Source of the DNA: an uncultured SAR86 cluster bacterium
GTDB taxonomy: Bacteria; Pseudomonadota; Gammaproteobacteria; Magnimaribacterales; TMED112
DNA: 62,760 nt
NCBI GenBank assembly: GCA_902619265.1
Contig: CACNDL010000005.1
Location: 1-62,760, forward strand
Reading direction: 5' to 3'
The position numbers and the translations under genes are program-made. The notes under the pieces are model-generated. The model was not told the origin of the DNA. It saw only the letters and a list, made by a program, of their open reading frames with translations, and searched no databases. How positions within the stretch are numbered: the stretch's first letter is position 1; every line of letters starts with the position of its first letter. This document shows, piece by piece, positions 19,057-26,749 of this stretch.

Positions 19057-19482
19057 ATGAAAACTACAGCATTAAGAACACAGGATATTGAGCAAAAATG
19101 GTACATACTTGACTGTACTGGAAAAAAACTTGGCAGATTATCTGTGCAAGTTGCTAATATTTTGAGAGGAAAAAATAAACCTGAGTTTACACCAAATTCA
19201 GACGTTGGCGATTTTGTCATTTTGTTGAATGCAAAAAAAATTGAAGTAACAGGAAAAAAGGCGACCGATAAAATTTATTATAGACATTCAGGATTTCCAG
19301 GTGGAATTAAGCAAATATCGTTTCAAGATCAGATGGAAAAAAACCCTGAGAAAGTAATAAGAGATGCGGTTAAAGGAATGCTTCCAAAAAATAGGTTAAA
19401 TCGACAAATTATCAAAAAGCTAAAGGTTTATAATGATGATAATCATCCTCATGAAGCACAGAATCCAGAGGAAATAAAATAA
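19057..19482 (+). CDS. rplM: 50S ribosomal protein uL13
   Basis: 141 residues, full length: [25 protein letters not shown], the [17 protein letters not shown] strand and [11 protein letters not shown] are diagnostic. Divergent from degS across 55 bases containing an AT-rich TATTAATATATAG stretch that may hold its promoter. Joined to rpsI at a TAATG junction. Confidence 0.98.
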   Translation: MKTTALRTQDIEQKWYILDCTGKKLGRLSVQVANILRGKNKPEFTPNSDVGDFVILLNAKKIEVTGKKATDKIYYRHSGFPGGIKQISFQDQMEKNPEKVIRDAVKGMLPKNRLNRQIIKKLKVYNDDNHPHEAQNPEEIK

Positions 19483-19862
19483 TGAGTACTATTTCAGGTA
19501 GAAGAAAAGAAGCTACGGCAGTTGTAAAACTTACAAAAGGAACAGGCATGGTTACTGTTAATAAAAAAAATATAGATGATTACTTTGGAAGAGATGTAGC
19601 TAAAATGATAGTGAGACAACCACTTGTGCTCACAAAAAATGATAATGCATATGATGTAGATGCAAAAGTTCAAGGTGGAGGTTCATTTGGCCAAGCTGGC
19701 GCAATAAGACTTGCAATATCAAAAGCACTTTTACAAGAAAATCCAGAACTTAGAGCCGATCTGAAAAAAGCTGGATATTTAACACGTGATTCAAGAGTTA
19801 AAGAAAGAAAGAAAGTTGGATTAAAGAAAGCTAGAAAAAGCCCACAATTTTCAAAAAGATAA
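19482..19862 (+). CDS. rpsI: 30S ribosomal protein uS9
   Basis: 126 residues ending in the conserved [12 protein letters not shown] tail that reaches the P-site t[11 protein letters not shown] at the start, DYFGRD and [17 protein letters not shown] are typical. Second gene of rplM-rpsI. The 185-base gap after it separates it from petA and carries two inverted repeats and a candidate promoter. Confidence 0.98.
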   Translation: MSTISGRRKEATAVVKLTKGTGMVTVNKKNIDDYFGRDVAKMIVRQPLVLTKNDNAYDVDAKVQGGGSFGQAGAIRLAISKALLQENPELRADLKKAGYLTRDSRVKERKKVGLKKARKSPQFSKR

Positions 19863-19870
19863 TTTCCTTT

Positions 19871-19910
19871 GTTTGAACACCAAGAAATATCGACATATTT
19901 TTGTTCAAAA
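19871..19910. repeat. Inverted repeat TTTGAACA / TGTTCAAA, copy 1
   Basis: Arms TTTGAACA (19872-19879) and TGTTCAAA (19902-19909) are perfect 8-base complements 22 bases apart, just after rpsI. The same arms recur at the petA start with a 10-base loop. The stem is AT-rich and not followed by a clean T-tract, so it is a poor intrinsic terminator; an operator pair is possible. Confidence 0.5.
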
Positions 19911-19966
19911 TATAATTTAATTACAGTTATTTAAAAAAAAGCTTTTTATTTTAAAAATATTCTGTA

Positions 19967-19972
19967 TATAAT
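19967..19972 (+). promoter_or_regulatory. Candidate -10 box upstream of petA
   Basis: TATAAT within CTGTATATAATACTG, between the two inverted repeats. It would give a leader of about 70 bases before petA. The hexamer 17 bases upstream (TTTTAT) is a weak -35. In such AT-rich DNA a TATAAT match is only suggestive. Confidence 0.4.
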
Positions 19973-19997
19973 ACTGATCATAAAGATTTAAGAGAAA

Positions 19998-20048
19998 GTT
20001 AACAATTCAGATTCATGGTTTTTTGAACACTGAATTAACTGTTCAAAA
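19998..20048 (+). promoter_or_regulatory. petA start-codon hairpin with possible pseudoknot (inverted repeat copy 2)
   Basis: TTTTGAACA (20021-20029) and TGTTCAAAA (20040-20048) are perfect 9-base complements around a 10-base loop, and the right arm includes the A of the petA ATG. The loop CTGAATTAAC can also pair with upstream GTTAA-CA-ATTCAG (19998-20010, two-base bulge), which would make an H-type pseudoknot. No Shine-Dalgarno is visible. This could control petA translation or be a protein-binding dyad; both are inference. Confidence 0.45.
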
Positions 20049-20842
20049 TGTCTAAAAATAAGCAAGGAAAAAAACACATACATATTTTAGATGGAATGTC
20101 TCTGTATACACGAGATAAGTCTCCATATTTTTGGGGTTATTTGAACTTAGATGGTGAAATTCACAAAAAAAGCCTTAAAACATCTGATATGAAAGAGGCT
20201 GAAAAACTTTTGTTTGATTGGAAAAATGAATTGTTGTACAGCGATTCAATTGAAGCAACAAATACAAATAAAGATGTAATCGCAACTAAAATCCCTAAAG
20301 TTGATAATACTAGAAGAAAAGCATTGATGATTACCTCAAGTTTAATGGGCGCAGTAACAGTAGCTGGTTTTGCAGTACCTTTTTTAAGTGCGTGGAATCC
20401 TAGTGAAAAAGCAAAAGCATTAGGTGCTTCAGTAAAATTTGATTTATCAAAACTCGAGCCGGGTGCTATGGCAGTTGTTGAATGGAGAAGAACTCCAATA
20501 TTTGTGGTTCATCAAACTCCAAAAGCTCTGGAAAATCTCCCAAAACTAAATGACAGGGTTACAGATCCAGTTTTGTCAGAAGGGGTTGCGAGATCAACTA
20601 ACGACAGGTTTACAGTTTTAAAAGGGGTTTGTACACATTTATCATGCGCACCTAAATATCACCCTGAAATAGAACCAAAGGCTTGGGATGAGCAATGGCT
20701 TGGAGGTTTTTTCTGTCCATGTCACGGATCAAAATTTGATCTTGCAGGAAGAGTATATAAGGGTGTACCTGCACCAACAAACTTAGAAGTACCACCACAC
20801 ACATTTGATGGAGATACATTAATTATAGGAGAACCAACGTAA
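20048..20842 (+). CDS. petA: Rieske iron-sulfur subunit of cytochrome bc1 with recombinase-arm-like N-terminal extension
   Basis: 264 residues; family members are about 190-200. Residues 86-264 are a normal Rieske protein: twin-arginine region TRRKALMITSS (RR at 89-90), a membrane segment, and cluster ligands C195-x-H197 in CTHLSC and C223, H226 in CPCHGS. It transfers electrons from quinol to cytochrome c1. Residues 1-85 are extra: residues 17-60 (MSLYTRDKSPYFWGYLNL, DGEIHKKSLKT, DMKEAEKLLFDWKN) look like the three-strand plus helix DNA-binding arm domain at the start of tyrosine recombinases. The frame is continuous, and no good in-frame start lies just before the RR motif. First gene of petABC-sspA. 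Confidence 0.9.
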   Translation: MSKNKQGKKHIHILDGMSLYTRDKSPYFWGYLNLDGEIHKKSLKTSDMKEAEKLLFDWKNELLYSDSIEATNTNKDVIATKIPKVDNTRRKALMITSSLMGAVTVAGFAVPFLSAWNPSEKAKALGASVKFDLSKLEPGAMAVVEWRRTPIFVVHQTPKALENLPKLNDRVTDPVLSEGVARSTNDRFTVLKGVCTHLSCAPKYHPEIEPKAWDEQWLGGFFCPCHGSKFDLAGRVYKGVPAPTNLEVPPHTFDGDTLIIGEPT

Positions 20843-22086
20843 TGGCTAGCGAAAAAAACACAATAATGGGCTGGGTAGACAGAAGATTACCAGTTACAGA
20901 GAATTTAGAAAGACACTTAACAAAGCATCCTGTTCCAAAGAAAGTTAATTTCTTCTATCTTTTTGGAGCATTATTAATGGTTGTTTTTATGATCCAGGTA
21001 GTAACTGGTATTTGGTTAATGATGTTTTATACCAACACTGAAGAAGGAGCATTCGCAAGTGTTGAATATATTATGAGAGATGTTGAGTATGGGTGGTTGA
21101 TGAGATACATGCATAGTACAGGTGCAAGCGCATTTTTCTTTTTAATGTATTTTCATATGTTTAGAGGTCTTTTATATGGCTCGTACCAAAAACCAAAAGA
21201 GCTAGTCTGGTTATTTGGATGTTTTCTACTGTTTTTGCTTATGGCAGAAGGATTCTTAGGTTATGTTCTTCCATGGGGCCAAATGTCCTATTGGGCAGCG
21301 AACGTTATTCTGTCTTTATTTGGAGCAATTCCTTTTATAGGCCCTGATTTACAAGTCTGGATTCAGGGTGATTTTGTTCTTTCAGGAATTACACTTTCAA
21401 GATTCTTTGCTTTACATGTTGTGGTTGTACCTCTTTTGATGATTGCTTTGGTAGTGTTTCATATTTTTGCACTTCATGAAGTTGGAGCAGGCAACCCAGA
21501 GGGAGTAGACATTGAAAAGTACAGAGACAAAAAAGGAATGCCGCTTGATGGAGCACCCTTTCATCCATATAAAACTTTCGGCGCTCTTCCTGCTATAGGC
21601 GTTTTCTTTATTGTATTTTTTGCAATTGTATTTTTTGCACCAACAGGTGGTGGATATTTTATAGAGAAGCCAAACTTTGAAGAAGCAAATTTTCTTAAAA
21701 CACCAGAGCATATCGCACCAGTTTGGTACTATGCTCCTTTCTACTCAATACTTAGAGCTGTCACTTTCGGCATACCATTTTTGGGCATAACTAGTAAATT
21801 TTTAGGCTTTATAATTTTTGCCGCCAGTATTGCGATTCTTTTTGTTGTTCCTTGGCTAGACAGATCAAATGTCCAAAGTATTAGGTATAAGGGTATCTAT
21901 AGTAAAATTGCAATGATTCTATTTGCTGCTTCATTTATAACACTTGGTTATTTGGGTACAAAACCGGTTAATGAGCTTAGAACACTTGTTGCACAGATTT
22001 GTACTGTTTTGTATTTTGCACCATTTATACTTATGCCAATCTACACAAAGTATGAAAAAACATTAGAAGTTCCAGACAGATTATGA
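20842..22086 (+). CDS. petB: Cytochrome b of the bc1 complex
   Basis: 414 residues, eight membrane segments. Heme-ligand histidines are in RYMHSTGA and MYFHMFRG (helix B) and FALHVVVVP and LVVFHIFALHEVG (helix D). PVWYYAPFYSILRA near residue 295 corresponds to the PEWY/Qo region, here with V in place of E (APVWYY). Joined to petA by TAATG and overlapping petC by 4 bases. Confidence 0.97.
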   Translation: MASEKNTIMGWVDRRLPVTENLERHLTKHPVPKKVNFFYLFGALLMVVFMIQVVTGIWLMMFYTNTEEGAFASVEYIMRDVEYGWLMRYMHSTGASAFFFLMYFHMFRGLLYGSYQKPKELVWLFGCFLLFLLMAEGFLGYVLPWGQMSYWAANVILSLFGAIPFIGPDLQVWIQGDFVLSGITLSRFFALHVVVVPLLMIALVVFHIFALHEVGAGNPEGVDIEKYRDKKGMPLDGAPFHPYKTFGALPAIGVFFIVFFAIVFFAPTGGGYFIEKPNFEEANFLKTPEHIAPVWYYAPFYSILRAVTFGIPFLGITSKFLGFIIFAASIAILFVVPWLDRSNVQSIRYKGIYSKIAMILFAASFITLGYLGTKPVNELRTLVAQICTVLYFAPFILMPIYTKYEKTLEVPDRL

Positions 22087-22781
22087 AAAGACTGATACTT
22101 TTGTTATTTATATTATCTTCATACGGCTATTCAGCTGGTGAGAATGATTGTGGTTCATTAGAAAAATGCGACACATATTCTTCAGATGTACATGATTTAT
22201 ACTCTCTTCAAAGAGGTCTTGGTATTTATATGAACTATTGTGCTAGCTGCCATTCTCTTAAACTTTTAAGGTGGAATAGGTTGCAAAAAGATTTAGTAAT
22301 TCCTGAAAATATTGTTACAGAAGAATTAATTAGAACTCCAGACACAAAAATAGCAGATCATATGACCTTTGGTATGCCAGATGTATCTCCAATTGGCGCT
22401 CCAGACCTTACTCTAAGAACAAGAGTTAGAGGAGATGATTGGATTTATACTTACTTGAGAACATTCTATGAAGATTCATCTCAAACATCTGGCTCAAACA
22501 ACCTCGTCTATGTTGGAACAGCAATGCCTAATGTGTTAGCTGGTTTGCAGGGCAATCAAGCCCTTGACAAGGATGGTAAACTAGTACAAGTTTCCGAGGG
22601 TTCAATGTCAAAGGAAGAATTTGATAACTCTATGAAAGATTTAGTAAATTTTTTAGCTTATGCAGCAGAACCGGCACGGATTACAAGAGAGAAAAATGGT
22701 ATTTTTGTAATACTCTTTTTTATTGTTTTTACTGCTGTGATGAATCTTCTATATAGGGAATATGCAAAGGAGCTTAAATGA
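22083..22781 (+). CDS. petC: Cytochrome c1 of the bc1 complex
   Basis: 232 residues: signal peptide ending near GYSA, heme-binding CASCH (C53, C56, H57), TAMPNVLAGLQG containing a likely axial Met, and a C-terminal membrane anchor (IFVILFFIVFTAVMNLLY). It passes electrons from the Rieske centre to soluble cytochrome c. Third gene of petABC; overlaps sspA by 4 bases. Confidence 0.96.
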   Translation: MKRLILLLFILSSYGYSAGENDCGSLEKCDTYSSDVHDLYSLQRGLGIYMNYCASCHSLKLLRWNRLQKDLVIPENIVTEELIRTPDTKIADHMTFGMPDVSPIGAPDLTLRTRVRGDDWIYTYLRTFYEDSSQTSGSNNLVYVGTAMPNVLAGLQGNQALDKDGKLVQVSEGSMSKEEFDNSMKDLVNFLAYAAEPARITREKNGIFVILFFIVFTAVMNLLYREYAKELK

Positions 22782-23398
22782 TATTTTATTCAGAAGAAAA
22801 AGGTCACTACAGTCATATGGTTAGAATTGTTCTAGCAGAAAAAGATATAGCATGCGAAATCAAGGAATTTGACCCTAAGGGAAAATTACCCGAAGAATTA
22901 CCGACCATTAACCCTTATAACAAATTACCTGTTTTGGTAGATAGAGAAGTAACAATATATGAGCCTAGGGTAATACTTGAATATCTTGATGAAAGGTTTC
23001 CTCATCCACCTTTATTGCCTATTTATCCAAATGATAAAGCAGAATGTCGTTTGCTGATTCATAGAATTGAAAAAGATTGGTTACCTGTTGTTGATAGGAT
23101 GATGAGCCCAAAAATCAGCCAAAAAGAATTTGATTCATTAAAAAAAGAACTTGTTGGGTTGGTGTCTGGTATAGTTCTTGTTTTAAAAGAAAAACCATAT
23201 TTTATGAGCGATGAATTTACTTTAGTAGATTGCTATATGTCCGCGATTCTATATAGACTTCCATATCTTGGCGTTAGTCTCCCAAATACTAAATCATTCG
23301 CAAGCTTGAGTGCATACCAAGAAAAACTTTTCTCAAGACCAAGTTTTGACTTATCTTTAACAGATTCAGAAAGAGATCTAAAATATTCTTTTAATTGA
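22778..23398 (+). CDS. sspA: Stringent starvation protein A (GST-fold)
   Basis: 206 residues with a thioredoxin-like half (FYSEEKGHYSHMVRIVLAEK, PTINPYNKLPVLVDRE) and an all-helical half. SspA binds RNA polymerase and modulates starvation or acid-stress transcription. The usual sspA position after petABC supports the call. sspB, normally next, is not found; instead the LpoA-like gene converges with an 8-base overlap. Confidence 0.93.
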   Translation: MIFYSEEKGHYSHMVRIVLAEKDIACEIKEFDPKGKLPEELPTINPYNKLPVLVDREVTIYEPRVILEYLDERFPHPPLLPIYPNDKAECRLLIHRIEKDWLPVVDRMMSPKISQKEFDSLKKELVGLVSGIVLVLKEKPYFMSDEFTLVDCYMSAILYRLPYLGVSLPNTKSFASLSAYQEKLFSRPSFDLSLTDSERDLKYSFN

Positions 23399-24458
23399 TA
23401 TAAGATTTTGCAATCAGACTATCATTTGTGATTTTGTAGATTCCAAGAAGTCCTCTTATTTCCCCTTTGATATTATTTGCAATAGCATAACTGACAAGCA
23501 TTGCATCGAAGCCTAAACAGAAACCACGACTTTTTGGTAAATCATTTGTAAATTTATTCTCATATGTATGGTCAACTAATCTAATGTTATGTAGTGAGAC
23601 TTCATTTTCATCTACTTTTTGATCAAAATTTGAGGTGAGTGAGAAGATTTCGTAATCCAGACCATAATTAAATCTAACTAGAGAAGCTATTTCATATAAT
23701 CTGCTTAATTTATCAGTAGAAATTACAATTTGTGAAAAATCTTTTCTAGCTCTAGGAACAAACTCAACATCAGAAAAACTTGCTTTATCAATCATTTGAA
23801 ATCTTGATTTACTTTCTGCCACATCTAAAAAATTTTCAATTCTGCCTGAAGGATTTTTTTTAATTCCAATAGTTACAGCATCTCTTTTTTCACTTAACCA
23901 CTTTCTTTTAAAGGCTCTATTCTGTTTTACACTGTTATCTTCATCTTCAATAAAACCTAATCTTTGTATTTCCTTTTCTAGCAAATAACTTTCAAGTGCA
24001 AAAATTTGAGATTTTTGACTAAGTGAAATCGAATAATTCTCTAGTGCATCATTAAGGAGTAGAGCTTGATTTTTTAACAATAAACCATCAATTTTTGAGA
24101 CAATCTCACCGCTCAAAGGACCAATTAAAAAATTTTTGTTTGCTTCAGATAGATTCAGATTATCTTGATTCACAAATTTAATTTCATTTGTAATTTTTAA
24201 CTCATTTTTAGCCGTAAGTATTCCAAGTTGAAAAAAATTATTAAATTCAGCAAATCTCTTATGATCTGGAGACGCTACAATGAATTTATTTCGATAATTA
24301 TTAACCCCAAGATAATTGTCAATCTTAGTTATCCCTACAAACTCATTCTCATCAATATCTGGGACAAATTTAATTTTTGAGATAGTTTCTTTAGGAGCAC
24401 TAGAGCAACCAGTTATAATGGTAAAAATAAATAGCTGAAGAAATTTTTTTTTAAACAT
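23391..24458 (-). CDS. lpoA: LpoA-like lipoprotein (C-terminal domain form)
   Basis: 355 residues: signal FIFTIITGC with a good lipobox at about C18, then a periplasmic-binding-protein-like body with FLIGPLSGEIVSKIDG and a C-terminal FCLGFDAMLVSYAIAN block. LpoA (YraM) is an outer-membrane activator of PBP1A of about 680 residues, with an N-terminal TPR half and a PBP-like half; only the second half seems present. Divergent position next to rsmI is the same as for lpoA in E. coli. Sequence similarity is low, so synteny carries much of the call. Confidence 0.62.
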   Translation of the reverse strand: MFKKKFLQLFIFTIITGCSSAPKETISKIKFVPDIDENEFVGITKIDNYLGVNNYRNKFIVASPDHKRFAEFNNFFQLGILTAKNELKITNEIKFVNQDNLNLSEANKNFLIGPLSGEIVSKIDGLLLKNQALLLNDALENYSISLSQKSQIFALESYLLEKEIQRLGFIEDEDNSVKQNRAFKRKWLSEKRDAVTIGIKKNPSGRIENFLDVAESKSRFQMIDKASFSDVEFVPRARKDFSQIVISTDKLSRLYEIASLVRFNYGLDYEIFSLTSNFDQKVDENEVSLHNIRLVDHTYENKFTNDLPKSRGFCLGFDAMLVSYAIANNIKGEIRGLLGIYKITNDSLIAKSYIN

Positions 24459-24474
24459 GGTTTTCTATATTATA
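24414..24474. promoter_or_regulatory. Interleaved divergent -10 elements of lpoA-like and rsmI
   Basis: The two start codons overlap (CATG at 24456-24459), so each promoter lies inside the other gene. TATAAT at 24414-24419 (plus) would give rsmI a leader of about 30 bases. On the minus strand TATAAT (24474-24469) sits 10 bases before the lpoA-like ATG, implying a leader of only a few bases. Both are perfect hexamers but without clear -35 boxes. Confidence 0.4.
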
Positions 24475-25287
24475 CCTTCTCCGATTGGTAATCTTGATGA
24501 TATTACGATAAGAGCTATTGATGTGATTGAGAAAGTTGATTTTTTGGTAGTAGAGAACAGAGCTATAACTAAAAATCTTTTAAAAAAATTTAAAATTGAA
24601 AATAAGAAAATATTTACTTATAACGATCATTCCAATAAGGCTCAAAGACAAAATATACTTGAACAATTAAAGAGTGGGCTCACAGGAGGTATTATTTCAG
24701 ATGCTGGAACACCTTTAATATGTGATCCAGGCTATAAGCTTATTTCTGAGCTAATAATTAAAGATGTAAAAGTAATTTCTCTACCAGGGCCTACAGCAGT
24801 TGTCACAGCTTTGACAGGAAGTGGCCTACCTACAGACAAATTTCAATTTAATGGATTTCTACCAAAAAAGGATAAAGAATTAATTGCTGTACTAAATAAA
24901 TGCGCAAACTTTTCTGGCACATCAGTATTTTATGAGACTCCTCACAGAATTCTTGATTCTCTTGAGATAATCAATCAGATTTTTGGTTTTGAAGCTAACC
25001 TTTGTGTAGCAAAAGAATTAACCAAAGTGCACGAAAATTATTTTAGAGGCTCTGCGAAAGAAATTCTGGATAAATTTAATGCAAATAAACAAGTTATAAA
25101 AGGAGAGTTTGTTTTATTAATACATTTTGAAAAAACAGACCAAGATTATTCTATTGCAGATAAAGCATATAAAAAGTTGAAATCTAAAGTTCCAATCAAA
25201 GAATTATCAAAAATAGTTTCAGATCTTACAGGTATTAATAAAAATTTGCTGTATAAAAGATTTTTATCTTTTTCGCAAAAGTCCTGA
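24457..25287 (+). CDS. rsmI: 16S rRNA (cytidine-1402-2'-O)-methyltransferase
   Basis: 276 residues. FYIIPSPIGNLDDITIRAI, VVENRAITKNLLKKF, ISDAGTPLICDPGYKL and LPGPTAVVTALTGSG are the standard tetrapyrrole-methylase-fold motifs. RsmI adds the 2'-O-methyl to C1402 in the ribosomal P site; RsmH, encoded 1.5 kb downstream, adds the N4-methyl to the same base. The stop codon overlaps the extended -10 of rnpB. Confidence 0.96.
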   Translation: MVFYIIPSPIGNLDDITIRAIDVIEKVDFLVVENRAITKNLLKKFKIENKKIFTYNDHSNKAQRQNILEQLKSGLTGGIISDAGTPLICDPGYKLISELIIKDVKVISLPGPTAVVTALTGSGLPTDKFQFNGFLPKKDKELIAVLNKCANFSGTSVFYETPHRILDSLEIINQIFGFEANLCVAKELTKVHENYFRGSAKEILDKFNANKQVIKGEFVLLIHFEKTDQDYSIADKAYKKLKSKVPIKELSKIVSDLTGINKNLLYKRFLSFSQKS

Positions 25288-25293
25288 TATTAT
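25285..25293 (+). promoter_or_regulatory. Extended -10 promoter of rnpB
   Basis: TGATATTAT is an extended -10 (TGn plus TATTAT) whose TG belongs to the rsmI TGA stop. A start 7 bases downstream falls at about 25300, exactly where the RNase P P1 helix begins, which supports it. No convincing -35 is seen. Confidence 0.55.
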
Positions 25294-25299
25294 ATGCAA

Positions 25300-25628
25300 C
25301 TGAGTTGGTCGAGCTATCGCTTATTTTTATAAGAGGAAAGTCCGGACTTCAAAGAGCAAAGTGCCAGTTAATTGCTGGGGGACGTGAGTCTACGGCTAGT
25401 GCAACAGAAAATAAACCGCCATTTAATGGTAAGGGTGAAAAGGTAAGGTAAGAGCTTACCGCCTAAGTTAAATTAGGGCATGGCAAACCCCACTTGAAGC
25501 AATGCCAAATAGAGATCTAAATACGTTGCTCGCGTAAGATCAGGGTAGGCAGCATGAATGTTTTGGCGACAAAACATCTAGATAAATGATAGCTTAAAAC
25601 AGAATCCGGCTTATAGACCAACTCACTC
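25300..25628 (+). ncRNA. rnpB: RNase P RNA (bacterial type A)
   Basis: Catalytic RNA that matures tRNA 5' ends. The P1 helix closes between TGAGTTGGTC (25301-25310) and GACCAACTCA (25616-25625). Conserved blocks in order are GAGGAAAGTCCGGACTTC, ACAGAAAATAAACCGCC, GGTAAGGGTGAAA, the GGCAAACCCCACTTG region and ACAGAATCCGGCTTATAGACC. Ends are approximate. It lies between rsmI and ftsZ, where relatives have rsmI-rnpB-mraZ. This accounts for the only stretch over 300 bases without a protein gene. Confidence 0.96.
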
Positions 25629-25648
25629 CTCTAATTTAAAATCATTGT

Positions 25649-26749
25649 ATGACTTGGCAAATTCTAGATTCAAATTATGAGCAGGCAAAAATTACTGTTA
25701 TAGGTGTCGGAGGCGGTGGAGGAAATAGTGTTCACCATATGATTAAGTCAGAAATCAAAGGAGTTGAGTTTATCTGTGCAAATACCGACTCTCAAGACTT
25801 AACGAAAATTCATAAAGCAAAAAAAATTAAATTAGGTGAGGAATTTACTAAAGGTTTAGGAGCTGGAAATGATCCAGAGAGAGGCAGAGTTGCTACAGAA
25901 CTAAGTATTCCTGAAATAAGAGATGCGCTTGAACATACAGAGATGCTTTTTATTGTTGCAGGCATGGGGGGTGGAACTGGTACCGGTGGTTCTCCAGTAA
26001 TCGCAAAAGTTGCAAAAGAATTGGGGATTCTGACAGTTGCTGTTGTCACAACACCCTTTAAATATGAGCAAGAAAAAAGAGCTGAACAGGCTAGAGCTGG
26101 CATTTCAAAATTAATGCAGAGTGTAGACTCATGTATTGAAATAGACAATGAAAAAATCTTCGAGATTTTCCCAGCCAATGCACAATTTAATGAGGGTTTT
26201 AATGCAGTCAATGAAGTTATAACAAATGCTGTAAGAGGTGTATCTAATGTAATCTTGAATCCAGCAACTATGAACGTTGATTTTGCTGATGTACAAGCTG
26301 CTATGTCTCAAAAGGGGATGGCAATTATGTGTATAGGTAAAGCAAAAGGATTAAATCGTGCTGTTGATGCTGTAAATGATGCATTAAATAACCCATTTTT
26401 CAATAAAGCAGAAGTAAAAAATGCCAAAGGCTTATTAGTAAACATTTGTGGAGCATCGGGAATGGAGATGCAAGAAATAAACGAAATTATGAAGCAAGCA
26501 CAAAGCATAAGCCAACAAGGTGTTGAGGCGATTCCAGGCCTAACATTAGATGAATCTTATGGAGATGAAATAGTAGTCACTATTATTGCTACAGGCTTAA
26601 GAAGATTTAATCTAGATGAATTTTCAAATTCTTATATAAGACCAGTGCGAGATATAAATACAGTGCGAAAAGAATTAGAAGGGTATGTGGATCCAGAGAA
26701 ACTCAACTTAATTGACTTGCACGATGTAATACGGAGTATAGAGGATTAA
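25649..26749 (+). CDS. ftsZ: Cell division tubulin homologue FtsZ
   Basis: 366 residues. GTP-binding VIGVGGGGGNSVHHM, tubulin signature GMGGGTGTGGSPV (GGGTGTG at 107-113) and T7 loop MNVDFADV are intact. The linker after the globular domain is short, and the last residues IDLHDVIRSIED align position for position with the E. coli tail LDIPAFLRKQAD that binds FtsA and ZipA, but lack its Pro and Phe. ftsZ normally ends the dcw cluster after ftsA; here it is first, 20 bases after rnpB. No Shine-Dalgarno; a TAAAAT sits 6 bases before the ATG, so it may be leaderless or read through from rnpB. Confidence 0.98.
   Translation: MTWQILDSNYEQAKITVIGVGGGGGNSVHHMIKSEIKGVEFICANTDSQDLTKIHKAKKIKLGEEFTKGLGAGNDPERGRVATELSIPEIRDALEHTEMLFIVAGMGGGTGTGGSPVIAKVAKELGILTVAVVTTPFKYEQEKRAEQARAGISKLMQSVDSCIEIDNEKIFEIFPANAQFNEGFNAVNEVITNAVRGVSNVILNPATMNVDFADVQAAMSQKGMAIMCIGKAKGLNRAVDAVNDALNNPFFNKAEVKNAKGLLVNICGASGMEMQEINEIMKQAQSISQQGVEAIPGLTLDESYGDEIVVTIIATGLRRFNLDEFSNSYIRPVRDINTVRKELEGYVDPEKLNLIDLHDVIRSIED

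Noticed and set aside
19871..19910. rplM-rpsI intrinsic terminator
   Set aside because: The stem is AT-rich with a 22-base loop and lacks a clear T-run after the second arm.
25810..26508. Minus-strand open frames within ftsZ
   Set aside because: They are antisense shadows with no recognisable motifs; the plus-strand FtsZ reading is unambiguous.
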